From Hyperoodon ampullatus (lineage: Eukaryota > Chordata > Mammalia > Artiodactyla > Ziphiidae): a stretch of 64,000 nucleotides of DNA. Below the pieces are notes generated by a model that saw only the letters and a list, made by a program, of their open reading frames with translations, ran no database searches and was not told where the DNA came from. Within the stretch, counting starts at the first letter, position 1, and each line of letters opens with the position of its first letter. A program made the position numbers and the translations under genes. Of this stretch, positions 14,601 through 24,800 are shown one piece after another. The stretch is from positions 1,735,001-1,799,000 of the forward strand of contig OX457074.1 in the NCBI GenBank assembly GCA_949752795.1, read 5' to 3'.

Positions 14601-17600
14601 ACCAATCTTAGGAATCTGACTAGGAAATTTTAATTCCAAGTTTCCATCACATGAAACAAAGTCAAACTGTCAAAAATTAAAACAATATCTGAAAATAAAA
14701 TTCAAGTTCAAAAAAATAAAAATCTGGCATTAGATACTCTGTTGGGAAAAGGAACACTCCAAACTTTACTAGAACTGTGGGACAATTTCGCAGCATCCAT
14801 CAAAATGACTAAGTAAAATATGCATTTAACTTAGTCATTATCTTTCTAGGAACCTATCCTACAAATGATTCAGCTACATGTACGAGAACGTTCATTGCGG
14901 ATTGGTTGGTAATGGTAAAAGAATTTGACATAGTCTACATATCCACCAGGAAATAGTTAAACTAAGGTAGATTTTTTTTAAATTTTTGGTTGTGTTGGGT
15001 CTTCGTTGCTTAACGCGGGCTTTCTCTAGTTGCGGCGAGTGGGGGCTACTCTTAGTTGTGGTGCGCGGGCTTCTCATTGTGGTGGCTTCTCTTGTTGCAG
15101 AGCACGGGCTATAGTCTCGCAGGCTTCAGTAGTTGCAACACGTGGGCTCAGTAGTTGTGGCACACGGGCTCTAGAGCACAGGCTCAGTAGTTGGGGCACA
15201 CGGGCTTAGTTGCTCCGCGGCATGTGGGATCGTCCCAGACCAGGGCTCGAACCCGTGTCCCCTGCATTGGCAGGCAGATTCTTCCTTGCGCTACCAGGGA
15301 AGCGCTAAGGGAGATTTACATATACCAACGAGGAAAGATTCCACAGTATAAGTGAAAGTTGTTAAGTATATATTATAACTTATATAACATTACTATATGA
15401 CAACCTTCACTTATATATCTGTGTCTGTAAATTACTAGGAAAGATCTGGAAACATACATACAAATTTTTAAGCTTTTCCAGGGGAATGTGGCAATAGGAA
15501 GGGGAGACAAGGTCAGACTTTCGCTGTTTATTTCTAATTTTAATCTTTTATAGTAAAGCAAGTTTACTTTTGTAAAAAATCATTTTAACAACTCTAAATC
15601 AGAGGGGACATAATAGTAAAATCAATTCCTAACATAGTAATTAGTCATGGTTCACTCTTTTTTACTGCCTACAAAATTTCTTGTAAAAATTTTAATCAAT
15701 TTTCCCCAGCACCTGAGATAGTAAACATCTCTCTCCCACTAAGAAGCCTTCAATTATTTCCCAATGTCAAAAAAAAAAGAAAAAAAAATTATTTCCCAAT
15801 GTCATTTAGTCCCAACTTTTAACAAGGCTTATAAAAAACATTCAAAACGAGGTTCCTGCTCATCTGTCTACACACCTCCTCCCCCAACAATAAAAACAAG
15901 GGCTTCAGCTCTAATACTACTCACAATTTGTGAAGATTTTAGAAAAGAACATTTATTTCAATTCCCTTCATAAATTATTAAGCCTTCATTGAAAAGAGGG
16001 CACACTTGAATTTGATAAATTATGAACAAAGTCTCATTTTACATATTACTAGAATCAGAGTTAAGTCAACACTTAATTTCACTTTTGGGTTGAGATCTAC
16101 AATACAAAATCCTCAATTTGAACTACAAAGTTCCTTTTATATATACAATAATAAAAGCTCCAGACCAAACTTTACAATTCCCTACAATCTCAACTCTTCA
16201 GATGATCAGAAGGCTACCAACGCCTTCTCTATCAAACACTGAAATCTTTGCATGTGAACACTAACCAAAAGGTGCTCACACTAGGCAGTTAAAATCATAT
16301 GCTTTCCTCATTACCCTGGTTGTTTAGGATTAAGAAAGCAAACTGCTTAATGCAAAAATACTAATCTCAAGGAAATGTAAACTATTAATCAATGAGGGAT
16401 GAGGGTGTGTCAATGAATCCTTGGAACAGTATTAAAGCTGATTTGACTTGAGTTAAAAACTACTTTAGTTGAACACTACTTTCTCTCAGATCCAAAGGTA
16501 ACAATCTACAACAGTTGGAAAGGCCTGGAAAGTAAAGCACTTTCCCTGATAGTGGTTACATACATACATCTTTACAAATAAGTGAAAGGTCAGTAATTTG
16601 CATCACAGAAGCATCCTTCACTTAAAAATGAGTTTCCCCCATGTGCTTCTAGCTCACAATTAAAAATCTAGTATTGGGCTTCCCTAGTGGCACAGTGGTT
16701 AAGAATCCGCCTGCCAATGCAGGGAACACGGGTTCGATCCCTGGCCTGGTAAGATCCCACATGCCGCAGAGCAACTAAGCCCGTGCACCACAACTACTGA
16801 GCCTGCGAGCCACAACTACTGAGCCCGAGTGACACTACTGAGCCGAAGTGCCACAACTATTGAAGCCTGCGCACGTAGAGCCCGTGCTCCGCAACCAGCG
16901 AAGCCACGACAATGAGAAGCCCGTGCACTGCAACGAAGAGTAGCCCCCGTTCGCTGCAACTAGAGAAAGCCCACGCACAGCAACGAAGGCCCAACACAGC
17001 CAAAAGTAAAAACAAATAATTTATTAAAACAAACAAAAAACCTAGTATTGACACTAAGGAGGTGGGTCAGGAAGCAGTAGTTCACAAGCTTTAGATGCAT
17101 AAAGATGCCATTTTAAAAAATGCAGATCTCTAGGGCCTTCATGTAGACCTATCAGAACGGGGGGGGGGGGCGCCTGAGAAGTACAGATATCTGCATTTAA
17201 AACAAATTCCACAGATCAGTCTGATGCAGACATCTAGGAATTGTTTAACACTAAGGTAAAGCTTCCATTTCATTGTTAAACAAAAGGACCCCACCCAGCT
17301 GAAATGGCTTTCTGCATCCAGTGCAAGTGTGGCAAAGAAAAATTTCCAGATAGAACAGGAATGCAAAAATATTTTGGGGAATTCCCTGGTGGTCCAGTGG
17401 TTAGGACTCCACGCTTTCGCTGACTAGGGCTTGCGTTTGATCCCTGGTCAGGGACTAAGATCCCACAAGCCTCGAGGCGTGGACAAAAAAATAAAAAAAT
17501 AAAAAATTGAAATATCAGGTTACAGTGATGGTGAAACCCTTACAGTACATACTGAGGTTGTCCATTCCTCCAGGATTTTAGCACTAACAGCCAACAACAT

Positions 17601-19489
17601 ACGCAAATGACCTGGAAGTGATGCCACGAGCTTCCCCAGCTTTATAAAACTCTATAGTAATTCCTGCTTATTTAGAAGAGGCCATACACGCTGGTCTACA
17701 CCAAACTTTCCTTGCAGACAAGAATCTGAAACACCAGCAATTGACTTTTTCAAATCCCTGAATCTAGAGTGAAGTGCAATTTGTCATTAAAGGCATAAAA
17801 TATTTTAACAGCACCAAAAGTTTAAATCAGTGAGAAGCACTAAAAGGAAAAAAAAACCCTGAAAGGAAAACAGATTTCTTGAACTAAGATGACATAAAAC
17901 TTAAGTTGCTTTTCTGACAGCCTCATTACTTATGTTATAAACCCAGCACATGTAATGGAATATGGCAATAAAATACCACCAGGAAAAAAAGTTTCTCCAC
18001 AACACTTGTTCAAAACCAATAGGCAGAGAGACACAGGCTGCTCCAGTTGATGAGCAGGCAATCAAAAGGAATTTTCTCTCTGTAATTCAAAATAGATAAA
18101 TGTCCTATTTGCCCATCAAGTGAATCATAATGCTCATTTTTTTCTTTTTGCAAAGCTTAGATTATTGAGTGAAGTGGTAAAAGAAAAAGTTACTTCACTG
18201 TGACAAAGAAATGCCTAGGAAAGAAAGAATCAAGGCAAAAAACACAGTTACTCTATGAATTCTACCACAACACTTCATACTACTGTGGAATCAGGCAGCG
18301 CCCACAACTTTAGTCAAACGCTTATTTTTTAAGGTACTGAAAGGGCTCGTCTAGCACCAACTTGTTTTCCCGCACTGCAAAGGAGAAATTTTATTCTGAC
18401 CAAAGCCTATGTTTAAAATGAGTAAGCAACTTAAAAAAAAGGGGCATATTTGTTTATTCCTTCATATTTTGATTAGTAACTGCCTTTAAATTATCTTGTT
18501 TGATTACAACCGCATGTAAAATTAAATTCTACACCTATTCTTCAGGTAAGACCTAAAATAAACGTTACACACTGCGTTCAAAACACTAGATAACCATCAG
18601 GGTATCTGCAGAGAGCCAGTTTCATAGAACTGTGGAAAGTGAACAAGACCACAAAGATTAGGTTTAGTATCGCCATTTAACTTGCCAAAAGACCTTGGGT
18701 GAGCCTCTCAACTCTCATCTGTGAAACTGGGTTTATAATTATTTACCCTTACAGGGTTAAGAGAATCAAATGAGTTTCATGTGAAGAAAGTGCCTTGACA
18801 ATTATCTACATGAATGGCTTACTAGACCGTACTGCTGCTATCAAACAATATTTGTAAATCACGGTAAACCCTACTAAGTTATGACCTCTTTTAAAATTTT
18901 ATTTCCCCATATAAGCGTCGAAACTGAACCATTACTGAAATAATATACTGTCACGATTTTTACCACTAATGCTGGCCAGAAATTTCAGTCTAAATACGTC
19001 GCTCAGCCCAAATAACGGTAGAATCTGCTCTTTCCCGTATTTCACAATGAAGTGAAAACTCCACAGCCTATAGATAAAAAAAAAAAAAAAAAAAAAAAAA
19101 ATTCTTCCTTTCCCGCCTTTCCCTGCCTGATTAAGGTGCTTTTCAATTCTGCCAAGGGTCTTTTTGACTTCCTTGATACTTAAACAACAATAAATCATCC
19201 CTTATCCTAGGATCCAGGAGGACTCCTCCCTCCCGGGCTACCCTCCCGGCTCCCTCCGGCCACGGGGTCAGACACTTGACCCCGGGGCGGCCCGGGCCCC
19301 AAACCGCGCCGCGGCCCCGGCGGGCCCCAGTTCGCTCCACTCCCCTCCCCCACGGGACCCGGGCACAGGCCCAAGGCCCGCGGGACTTACGCTCTCGTGG
19401 TCCCACCGCACGTTGCTGCGCTTCTCATCCGGGGCGAGGTTTCGGTCCCGGCCCATTAACTCATCCAACAATTGCGCGGCCGAAATCAT
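2164..19489 (-). CDS. LUC7L3: LUC7L3 (CROP), U1 snRNP-associated LUC7-like splicing factor; nine exons, 3' end outside window
   Basis: Coding exons, in transcript order: 19391-19489, 10042-10108, 7075-7114, 6464-6608, 6035-6109, 4622-4726, 3526-3687, 2847-3130 and 2164-2324. All introns are GT-AG and all phases join. The protein starts [15 protein letters not shown]. It carries a first zinc finger ([11 protein letters not shown] ... CEKIH, about residues 34-62), a coiled-coil rich in E and K, and a second C2H2-type finger (VCEVCGAFL ... HLMGKQH) near residue 190. A charged ERE-rich stretch and an RS-rich tail follow. LUC7 proteins are known to bind U1 snRNP and influence 5' splice-site choice in the nucleus. 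The exons sum to 1138 nt, 379 codons plus one base; human LUC7L3 has 432 residues, so a 53-residue tail is missing. I could not find its exon between 1 and 2163. LUC7L and LUC7L2 are less likely because residue identity with LUC7L3 as I remember it is near complete. Confidence 0.97.
2847..3130 (-). CDS. LUC7L3: LUC7L3 coding exon 8 (ERE-rich and start of RS domain)
   Basis: It is 284 nt, [18 protein letters not shown] onward, through a long Glu/Arg/Lys tract and into [11 protein letters not shown]. The sense strand is almost pure purine over about 140 nt. Acceptor TTAG, donor GTATAT, which is weaker than the other donors in this gene. Confidence 0.95.
2944..3085 (-). repeat. Polypurine/polypyrimidine tract in LUC7L3 exon 8
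   Basis: The given strand is almost only C and T over about 140 bp, so the mRNA strand is almost only A and G (codons for Glu, Lys and Arg). The tract is coding. Confidence 0.85.
3526..3687 (-). CDS. LUC7L3: LUC7L3 coding exon 7 (second zinc finger)
   Basis: It is 162 nt (54 codons), [19 protein letters not shown] through ...KATVEELK. It contains the whole second finger: C-x2-C, then H-x5-H in DDHLMGKQH. Confidence 0.97.
4345..4545. mobile_element. MER58-like hAT-Charlie element
   Basis: GTTTTACTGGAACAAAGCCA and AAATATTTACTATGTGGCCC match non-autonomous Charlie text as I recall it. In LUC7L3 intron 6. Confidence 0.6.
4622..4726 (-). CDS. LUC7L3: LUC7L3 coding exon 6
   Basis: It is 105 nt (35 codons), [17 protein letters not shown] through ...LLRSTTS, a charged coiled-coil segment. 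Acceptor TTAG, donor GTGAGT. Confidence 0.95.
4890..6015 (-). mobile_element. Old L1 fragment split by a MER1 element
   Basis: Reverse L1 text such as TTATGAATAAAGCCACTATA and GTGGCTGCACCATTTTACAT on both sides of the MER1 insertion, in LUC7L3 intron 5. Confidence 0.7.
5221..5558 (+). mobile_element. MER1-type hAT-Charlie element, near full length
   Basis: CAGGGATCCCCAACCCCTGG start and GGTTGGGGACTGCTG end, 338 bp, with 8-bp flanks GTATAGAT / GTATGGAT. Nested in the L1. Confidence 0.85.
6035..6109 (-). CDS. LUC7L3: LUC7L3 coding exon 5
   Basis: It is 75 nt (25 codons), [13 protein letters not shown] through ...DVLLQQ, the start of the coiled-coil. Acceptor TTAG, donor GTGAGA. Confidence 0.95.
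6464..6608 (-). CDS. LUC7L3: LUC7L3 coding exon 4
   Basis: It encodes [16 protein letters not shown] through ...[10 protein letters not shown], the conserved helical LUC7 core. Acceptor TTAG, donor GTGAGT. Confidence 0.96.
6709..6850 (+). mobile_element. CHR-type tRNA-derived SINE (short form)
   Basis: It opens GGAATTCCCTGGCGGTCCAG, which contains the tRNA A-box, has a B-box-like GGTTCAACCCC and ends in an A run. It lies in LUC7L3 intron 3, antisense to the gene. Confidence 0.9.
7075..7114 (-). CDS. LUC7L3: LUC7L3 coding exon 3 (40-nt small exon)
   Basis: This small exon encodes [12 protein letters not shown] and supplies the last Cys and the His of the first zinc finger. It is too short to be found by ORF length; the flanking CAG acceptor, the GTAAGT donor and the exact phase match support it. 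Confidence 0.94.
7866..8066 (-). CDS. Unrecognised 66-codon ORF in LUC7L3 intron 2
   Basis: The frame reads [19 protein letters not shown] through ...[14 protein letters not shown]. The stop TAA overlaps an AATAAA signal. It is lysine-rich and could be a retrocopy fragment or old repeat; I recognise no family, and flanking sequence upstream on this strand looks like an old LINE. Confidence 0.15.
   Translation of the reverse strand: MHGFNKVIYHLFSGNSWAKTKKERNKRSSELQYRPEKEFLRMTTLINELRKKAAQAEAGQKAHGRK
9345..9561 (+). mobile_element. MER20 (hAT-Charlie)
   Basis: AGTGGTTCTCAACAAGGGGC start, ATTTTTGGTTGTCACAATTG inside, GGTTGAGAAACCCTG end. In LUC7L3 intron 2. Confidence 0.85.
10042..10108 (-). 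CDS. LUC7L3: LUC7L3 coding exon 2
   Basis: This 67-nt exon encodes [15 protein letters not shown] through ...RSDL and holds three cysteines of the first zinc finger. It ends in phase 1, splitting a glycine codon. The intron upstream, about 9.3 kb, is the largest in the gene. Confidence 0.95.
11217..12015 (+). mobile_element. L1 3' part (truncated)
   Basis: TTGGCGAGGATGTGGAGAAA, ACACTGTTGGTAGGAATGTA and a cetartiodactyl L1 3' UTR (TGTACAGCACAGGGAATATA). Two A runs (11669-11697, about 11740-11761) interrupt it. In LUC7L3 intron 1. Confidence 0.82.
12162..12376 (+). mobile_element. CHR SINE with 14-bp target duplication
   Basis: It is flanked by AAGAATCTCTTTCA at 12148-12161 and 12377-12390. 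A-box, B-box GGTTCGATCCC and an A-rich tail are present. It is in LUC7L3 intron 1. Confidence 0.92.
13031..13377 (+). mobile_element. CHR-2-type SINE (long form)
   Basis: It is flanked by identical AAAGTTTTATTCT at 13018-13030 and 13378-13390. Its body has repeated CCACAACTACTGAGCC units. Confidence 0.92.
13391..14969 (-). other. LUC7L3 intron 1, unassigned stretch
   Basis: No SINE or exon was recognised. Slight A/T richness only; some of it may be very old repeat. Confidence 0.5.
14970..15300 (-). mobile_element. CHR-2-type SINE (long form)
   Basis: Reverse orientation, ending CTACCAGGGAAGCGC. Target duplication CTAAGGTAGATTT / CTAAGGGAGATTT has one mismatch. Confidence 0.9.
16678..17038 (+). 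mobile_element. CHR-2-type SINE (long form)
   Basis: Flanked by CTAGTATTG on both sides; body units as in other long copies. Confidence 0.9.
17379..17510 (+). mobile_element. CHR SINE (short form)
   Basis: GGGAATTCCCTGGTGGTCCA head, A/T-rich tail with AAAAAATAAAAAAATAAA. Confidence 0.88.
17511..19080 (-). other. LUC7L3 intron 1, 5' part
   Basis: Unassigned sequence with a MIR-like piece near 18640-18800 and an A run at about 19078-19100 just before the CpG island. Confidence 0.5.
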
Positions 19490-19870
19490 GGTGCTTTCCT
19501 CGGGCGACTGCTCCCACCAGCCCTGGCACCCACCAAAGAAAACGCCGGCGACACAGTCGCCAAGCTCTCCGGCCCGCTCCCGGCCTAAAAGCCTCCGCTA
19601 AACAGGAGCCGATAAGACAAAATGGCCGCCGCGCGGACGCCTTCCCAACATGCCGTGCGCGCGCGTGCGCCCACGGGGACACGCCCAGGCCTGGGAGGCG
19701 AGGGCGGGCCGCTTCCGCCGGCCCGCGGGCCGAGGCCTGAACTCCGCCCCTGCTGGGCGGCATCGCCCCATTCCGCGCCAAGCGAAATCGGAGGTTATTC
19801 AGCGTGGTAACACGTGCTGCTTCCTTCCGTAGGCTACGTTAGTCCCGCGCTCTTTTACGGAAATAGAAAC
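19200..19870 (-). promoter_or_regulatory. LUC7L3: CpG-island promoter and 5' UTR of LUC7L3
   Basis: This is a sharp GC- and CpG-rich block within A/T-rich flanks, with LUC7L3 exon 1 inside it. At 19619-19630 AAAATGGCCGCC matches the YY1 core that often sits just downstream of housekeeping transcription starts. CGGAAG-type ETS motifs occur near 19711 and 19825 on the minus strand. There is no TATA box. The leader probably starts near 19,630; this is inferred from the YY1 site, not observed. Confidence 0.75.
19391..19489 (-). CDS. LUC7L3: LUC7L3 coding exon 1
   Basis: This exon holds the ATG and 33 codons ending ...WDHES, followed by donor GTAAGTCC. It sits inside the CpG island. The ATG context has an A at -3 (GCACCATG), which favours this start. 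Confidence 0.96.
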
Positions 19871-20947
19871 TTAACGTCTTGAAGCTTTAACACCGCTCCG
19901 AAATGGAGAAAAGGGTAGCGTATCCTTTTGTACCACGCGGTGCTCTCGGTGCCATCTTGCAGTGGAAGAAAGTGAAGATAAGCACTCTTTCCATGTTCCA
20001 ACTCCTTTCTCCTAGTCTCTGCGCTTGCCGCCTCTTCTCCCTGGCTTGGTCCTCCCACTCAGACTCCCCTGATTCACAAGGTGGAAAATCAAGGCAAGAA
20101 GAGATAAGGCGGTTTCTTCTCACGCGGAGTATGGGGAGGAGTTTGCCTCCCAGTCTGGAATTTTTTTAAATTATTGATTCATTTACTGAACAAATATCTG
20201 AGTACCTATCATGTACCAGGTAAACTCTTGAAGCTAAGCTCTGAATCTTTCAGACACGGTCTTTGCTCCCACAGACCTTGAGGATTAGTGAGGGAGACAG
20301 TCACTAAATAAATAAATATATCAATATAAATTGTAGTAAGTACTCTAGCACCTTTAACTGTACGGACTCTAAAGACAGATCGCCTGGGTTGGTAATCCCA
20401 GCTCTGCCATTCTGCCTTCCTTTCCCCATCTGTAAAATGGGGCTTATAGTAATAATGGTCCCCTAAACACATAAGATATTGCTGTGAAGATAACACAGGT
20501 AAGGCGTGTAGAATAGGCCCAACACATTTTAAGTTTAATCATTAGCTATTATGATAATGAGGAGGAGAAAGTAGGGTTCTGTCAAAGAGTAAGAGAGGTC
20601 TCTCCGTGGAAATGACCTAAGGCCTAAAAGATGATGGCTCTCCAGCCAAGCAAAGTGGACAGAAAAGAATTCAAAGCAGAGAGAGAGTAGCATATACCAA
20701 GGTCATTTCATTATATGAAACGATGTTCATCATTATTTTAAATAAACCTAAAACTGTCAGGATACTCATTAAGTGGCCTGAAGATGGCAAACATTTGAGA
20801 GATGCTGCTTTAAAGGGGTAGAGAAGGAACCATAGGATACTGTGAAAGGGAAGCAAAGGTGTAAGAGGAAAGTCTGAAGAGTATAGAGTCAGAGAAGATC
20901 AAACAAACAAACAAAAATAGAGAAACTGTTTCAAGGAGGTGAAAGTG

Positions 20948-21253
20948 GGCTTCCCTGGTGGTGCAGGGGTTAAGAATCCACCTGCCAATGCAGGGGACAC
21001 GGGTTCGATCCCTGGTCCGAGAAGATCCCACATGCTGCGGAGCAACTAAAGCTGTGCACCACAACTACTGAGCCTGTGCTCTAGAGCCCGCGAGCCGCAG
21101 CTACTGAGCCCATGTGCCACAACTACTGAAGCCTGTGCGCCTAGAGCCCGTGATCCGCAACGAAGAGTAGCCCCTGCTCGCCGCAAATGGAGAAAGCCTG
21201 CGCACAGTAACGAAGACCCAATGCAGCCAAAGATAGATAAATATTTTTTTTAA
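20948..21253 (+). mobile_element. CHR-2-type SINE
   Basis: Identical AGGTGAAAGTG flanks at 20937-20947 and 21254-21264. Intergenic. Confidence 0.92.
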
Positions 21254-21994
21254 AGGTGAAAGTGACCAGCATTGTAGAAAACTGCTGAAGGTCTGGCATG
21301 AGAAGACTGAAAAGGATCTACTGGATCCACAGTTGGAAGTCAGACTGAAATGGATTGAAGAATGAAGGAAAAATGAAGGAGTAAAATGACAGGTGGACAA
21401 CTCATTTTAAGAAGTGAAGCAGCGAGATAGGGTAAGAACTGAAAGGAGGTTTGGGTCAAGGGAGGCTTTTTTAAGATGGGAAATTAGAATATGTTTAGTG
21501 TTGGAGCAGGTAGAAGAGAATAGCTAAAGTTCCAAATTCTTAAGAAGGGAAGGTGATGGTTTAGGCTCCAGGGCATATTGGCCTTTCCTAGGAAAAAGGG
21601 CCTTTTCTCCACTGAAACAAGAGAAGAAAAAAGAAATCAGTTTGTAGATACAGCAGTGAGATGAGGGAGTTTTCAGCTGATGGTTGCTGTTTTCTCAATG
21701 AAGCGTTTTTTGAAGGTTCACCACTGCCACGACCATGGAAGACAAAAATGTAACAATAACTTGAAATGAAATAAAAGGAAAATACTGTCCTTTGGATCTC
21801 AGAGGCAAGAGCTCCTACCCAGTCCCACACTAGGCTCTCTATGGCTCTCTTTTTCATAGATTCTGAGGCCAGCCACAGTTTGGTGTGTATTACCACTGCA
21901 GATAATGAATTCATTCATTTATCTTTTTCATTAATTCAACCAGTGCCAGCATCATCTGCTGGGCATCAGGGATTCAGACATAAAAGTAGTCTTT

Positions 21995-22115
21995 TGTTTT
22001 TTTGGCCGTGCCCCCGGGGGCATGTGGGATCTTAGTTCCCCGACCAGGGGATCAAACCCGTGCCCCCTGCGCTGGAAACTCAGAGTCCTAACCACTGGAT
22101 GGCCAGGGAATTCCC
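21995..22115 (-). mobile_element. CHR SINE (short form)
   Basis: Flanked by AAAAGTAGTCTT at 21982 and 22116; ends GGCCAGGGAATTCCC in the given strand. Confidence 0.9.
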
Positions 22116-22159
22116 AAAAGTAGTCTTTATAAACAAATCACAATGCCCAGTTTACAGAT

Positions 22160-22166
<7 letters not shown>

Positions 22167-22199
<33 letters not shown>

Positions 22200-22388
22200 G
22201 GTAAGCGGGCCTCTCACTGTTGTGGCCTCTCCTGTTGCTGAGCACAGGCTCCGGACGCGCAGGCTCAGCGGCCGTGGCTCACGGGCCCAGCCGCTCCGCG
22301 GCATGTGGGATCCTCCCGGACCGGGGCACGAAGCTGTGTCCCCTGCATCGGCAGGCGGACTCTCAACCACTGCGCCACCAGGGAAGCC
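22167..22388 (-). mobile_element. CHR-1-type SINE (young form)
   Basis: Flanked by TACAGATAACTTTT at 22153 and about 22390. It begins with a T run of about 30, then GCGGTAAGCGGGCCTCTC. High similarity to the copies at 26114, 28123, 55966 and 59790 suggests a recent family. Confidence 0.92.
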
Positions 22389-22503
22389 CTACAGATAACT
22401 TTTATAGATTATATGAGTTGGTTATTTTCTGATACTGAGATGGAAAACAACCTTATCAATCAGTGGTCTCCAGACCCCATTCCATGTATGTTACAAATGC
22501 AAA

Positions 22504-22935
22504 GTGTCATGGACTGAACTGTGTGCCCCACCACACACACACACAAATTCATATGTTGAAATTCTCAAAATCCACGGTAGGATCTCACAATGTAATTACA
22601 TTTGGAAATAGAGCCTTTAAAGAGGTAATAAATTTAAAATGGGCCCCAATACAATCTGACTGGTATCCTTATAAGAAGAGGAAATTTGGAAATGCCAGGT
22701 AGGCACACAGACAGAGGAAAGGCCATGTGAGGACACAGTGAGAAGGCAGCCATCCGCAAGCCAAGGAGAGAGGCCTCAGGAGAAACCAAATCTACTGACA
22801 CCAGGATCTTCCTGGACAAACCTACTGACACCTTGGATCTTGGACTTTTAGCCTCCAGAACTGTGAGAGAATAAATTCCTGTTGTTTAAAGCCACAAGCG
22901 TGTGGTACTTTGTATGGCAGCTCTGGTGAACTAAT
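22504..22935 (-). mobile_element. Solo LTR-like element, probably ERVL-MaLR type
   Basis: It starts TGTCATGGACTGAACTGTGT and ends near GTGAACTAATATAG, with the hallmark AGCCTCCAGAACTGTGAGAG segment and an AATAAA. No internal retroviral gene is seen. Family assignment is from memory; orientation is uncertain. Confidence 0.55.
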
Positions 22936-23730
22936 ATAGAAATGAAGCCACGGTTACTACTGCTTCCCAGTCTTCAGTGTGGCCCCCATGACTGCATCCT
23001 CCATCTGCTTTGCTGCCTCCGTCATCTTTCTAAATGTAAATCCAGCTGTGTCCCTTCCCTGCTCAAAACCCCTCAATGGTTCCCCGTCTCAAATTTAAAC
23101 ACCACAAGGCCATCCATGATCAGACCTGCTTCTCCAGCTTTTTGCTCCTGCTCCCCCGACACCTTGAACACCCCTTCTTTTTTTTTTTTAATTTATTTAT
23201 TTATTTGGGGCTGTGTTGGGTCTTCGTTTCTGTGCGAGGGCTTTCTCTAGTTGTGGCAAGCGGGGGCCACTCTTCATTGCAGTGCGTGGGCCTCTCACTG
23301 TCGCGGCCTCTCTTGTTGCGGAGCACAGGCTCCAGACGCGCAGGCTCAGTAGTTGTGGCTCACGGGCTTAGCTGCTCTGTGGCATGTGGGATCCTCCCAG
23401 ACCAGGGCTCGAACCCATGTCCCCTGCATTAGCAGGCAGATTCTCAACCACTGCGCCACCAGGGAAGCCCAAACACCCCTTCTTCCTATGACATCACACC
23501 ACGTTACACGGCTCCAGACATGGAATGCTCTTTCCTCACCCCAGAAACGTCTACCCATCTTCCTCAGCTCACAGCCCAAGCATCACCAGCTCTGTAAAGC
23601 CAACCTGGACCCTCATTCTCTGCCTGCCACACACAACTCATCATCTTCTTTGTGCCACCATTTTACCTTGTACATTTTGGGGTTTGTCACACGATACTGC
23701 AAATATCACTCTTTTTCTTTAAAATGAACG
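22936..23730 (+). mobile_element. L2 (LINE2) fragment, interrupted by a SINE
   Basis: It contains L2-like text such as CTGCTCAAAACCCCTCAATG and AGGCCATCCATGATCAGACC. A CHR SINE occupies 23180-23470. Confidence 0.7.
23180..23470 (-). mobile_element. CHR-2-type SINE inside L2
   Basis: Flanked by identical AACACCCCTTCTT at 23167 and 23472; ends GCCACCAGGGAAGCCC. Confidence 0.92.
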
Positions 23731-24800
23731 TTTCTCCCTTTCAGTCTGGTGGCAGCCATCAGTTTATCTCAAAGGTAAGCCAAAATAGGCACTTAGGAGT
23801 ACATCCAGGAGCTGTGGAGGAAGAAGCAGTCCGATGTAATGCGCTTTCTTCTCAAGGTGTGCTTTTGGCAGTACTGCCAGCTCTCTGCACTCCACAGGGC
23901 CCTCCACCCAACCCAGCCTGATAAAGCACGCAGACTGGGATACAAGGCCAAGCAAGGTTATGTCACATATCAGATTCCTGTGAGCTGTGCTAGCTGCAAA
24001 TGCCCAGTTCCTAAGGGTGCCAGCTATGGCAAGCCTAATTATCATGGTGTTAAACGGCTAAAGTTTGTTTGAAGCCTTCAGTCTATTGTGGAGGAGTGAG
24101 CTGGGTGCCACCATGTGGCTCTGAGAGTGCTGGATTCACACTGGGTTGGTGAAAATTCTACACACAAATTCTTTGAGGTTATCCTCATTGATCCATTCCA
24201 TAAATCTACCAGAAGAAATCCTGACACCTAGTGGATCACCAGTCCAGTCCACAAGTACAGGTAGATGTGAGGGCTGACATTGGCAGGTTGAAAGAGCTGT
24301 AGCCTTGGAAAGGGCCACAAGTTCCACCACACCACTGGTGGTTCTCACCATGCAGCTTGGAGATGGCACAGTACTCTCCAGCTCCATGTTACTGCTAATA
24401 TAAGTAATGTTTGTGGGCTTCCCTGGTGGCACAGTGGTTAAGAATCTGCCTGCCAATGCAGGGAACACAGGTTCGAGCCCTGGTCCGGGAAGATCCCACA
24501 TGCCGCGGAGCAACTAAGCCCGGTGCCACAACTACTGAGCCTGCGCTCTAGAGCCTGCGAGCCACAACTACAGAGCCCATGTGCCACAACTACTGAAGCC
24601 TGCATGCCTAGAGCCCGTGCTCCACAACAAGAGAAGCCACCGCAGTGAGAAACCCGCACACCACAACAAAGAGTAGCCCCTGCTCGCCTCAACCAGAGAA
24701 AAGCCCACGTTCAGCAACAAAGACCCAACACAGCCAAAAATAAAGTTAAAAAAAAAAAGTAATGTTTGTGGAATTCTTACCTAATAAATTAGGATATTCA
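23731..24800 (+). pseudogene. RPL15: RPL15 processed pseudogene, split by a SINE
   Basis: This intronless copy of ribosomal protein L15 runs from leader-like sequence (GGCAGCCATCAG) through a coding remnant at about 23785-24398. The ATG is now ATA. Readable protein pieces include [14 protein letters not shown] and [11 protein letters not shown]. An Arg codon has become TGA at 24071, and the remnant is 614 nt where the intact frame would be 615, so it is also shifted. The original TAA is at 24396-24398. A CHR SINE (24417-24756) sits in the 3' UTR remnant, which resumes with CTAATAAATTAGG. The 3' UTR probably continues beyond 24,800 to at least 25,150; that part rests on memory of the gene's long UTR. 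It cannot make L15. Confidence 0.88.
24417..24756 (+). mobile_element. CHR-2-type SINE inserted in RPL15 pseudogene
   Basis: Identical 15-bp flanks AAGTAATGTTTGTGG at 24402-24416 and 24757-24771. It is younger than the retrocopy it splits. Confidence 0.94.

Noticed and set aside
19276..19740. 154-codon plus-strand frame across the LUC7L3 CpG island
   Set aside because: GC-rich DNA gives long chance frames; it is antisense to exon 1 and has no gene-like start.
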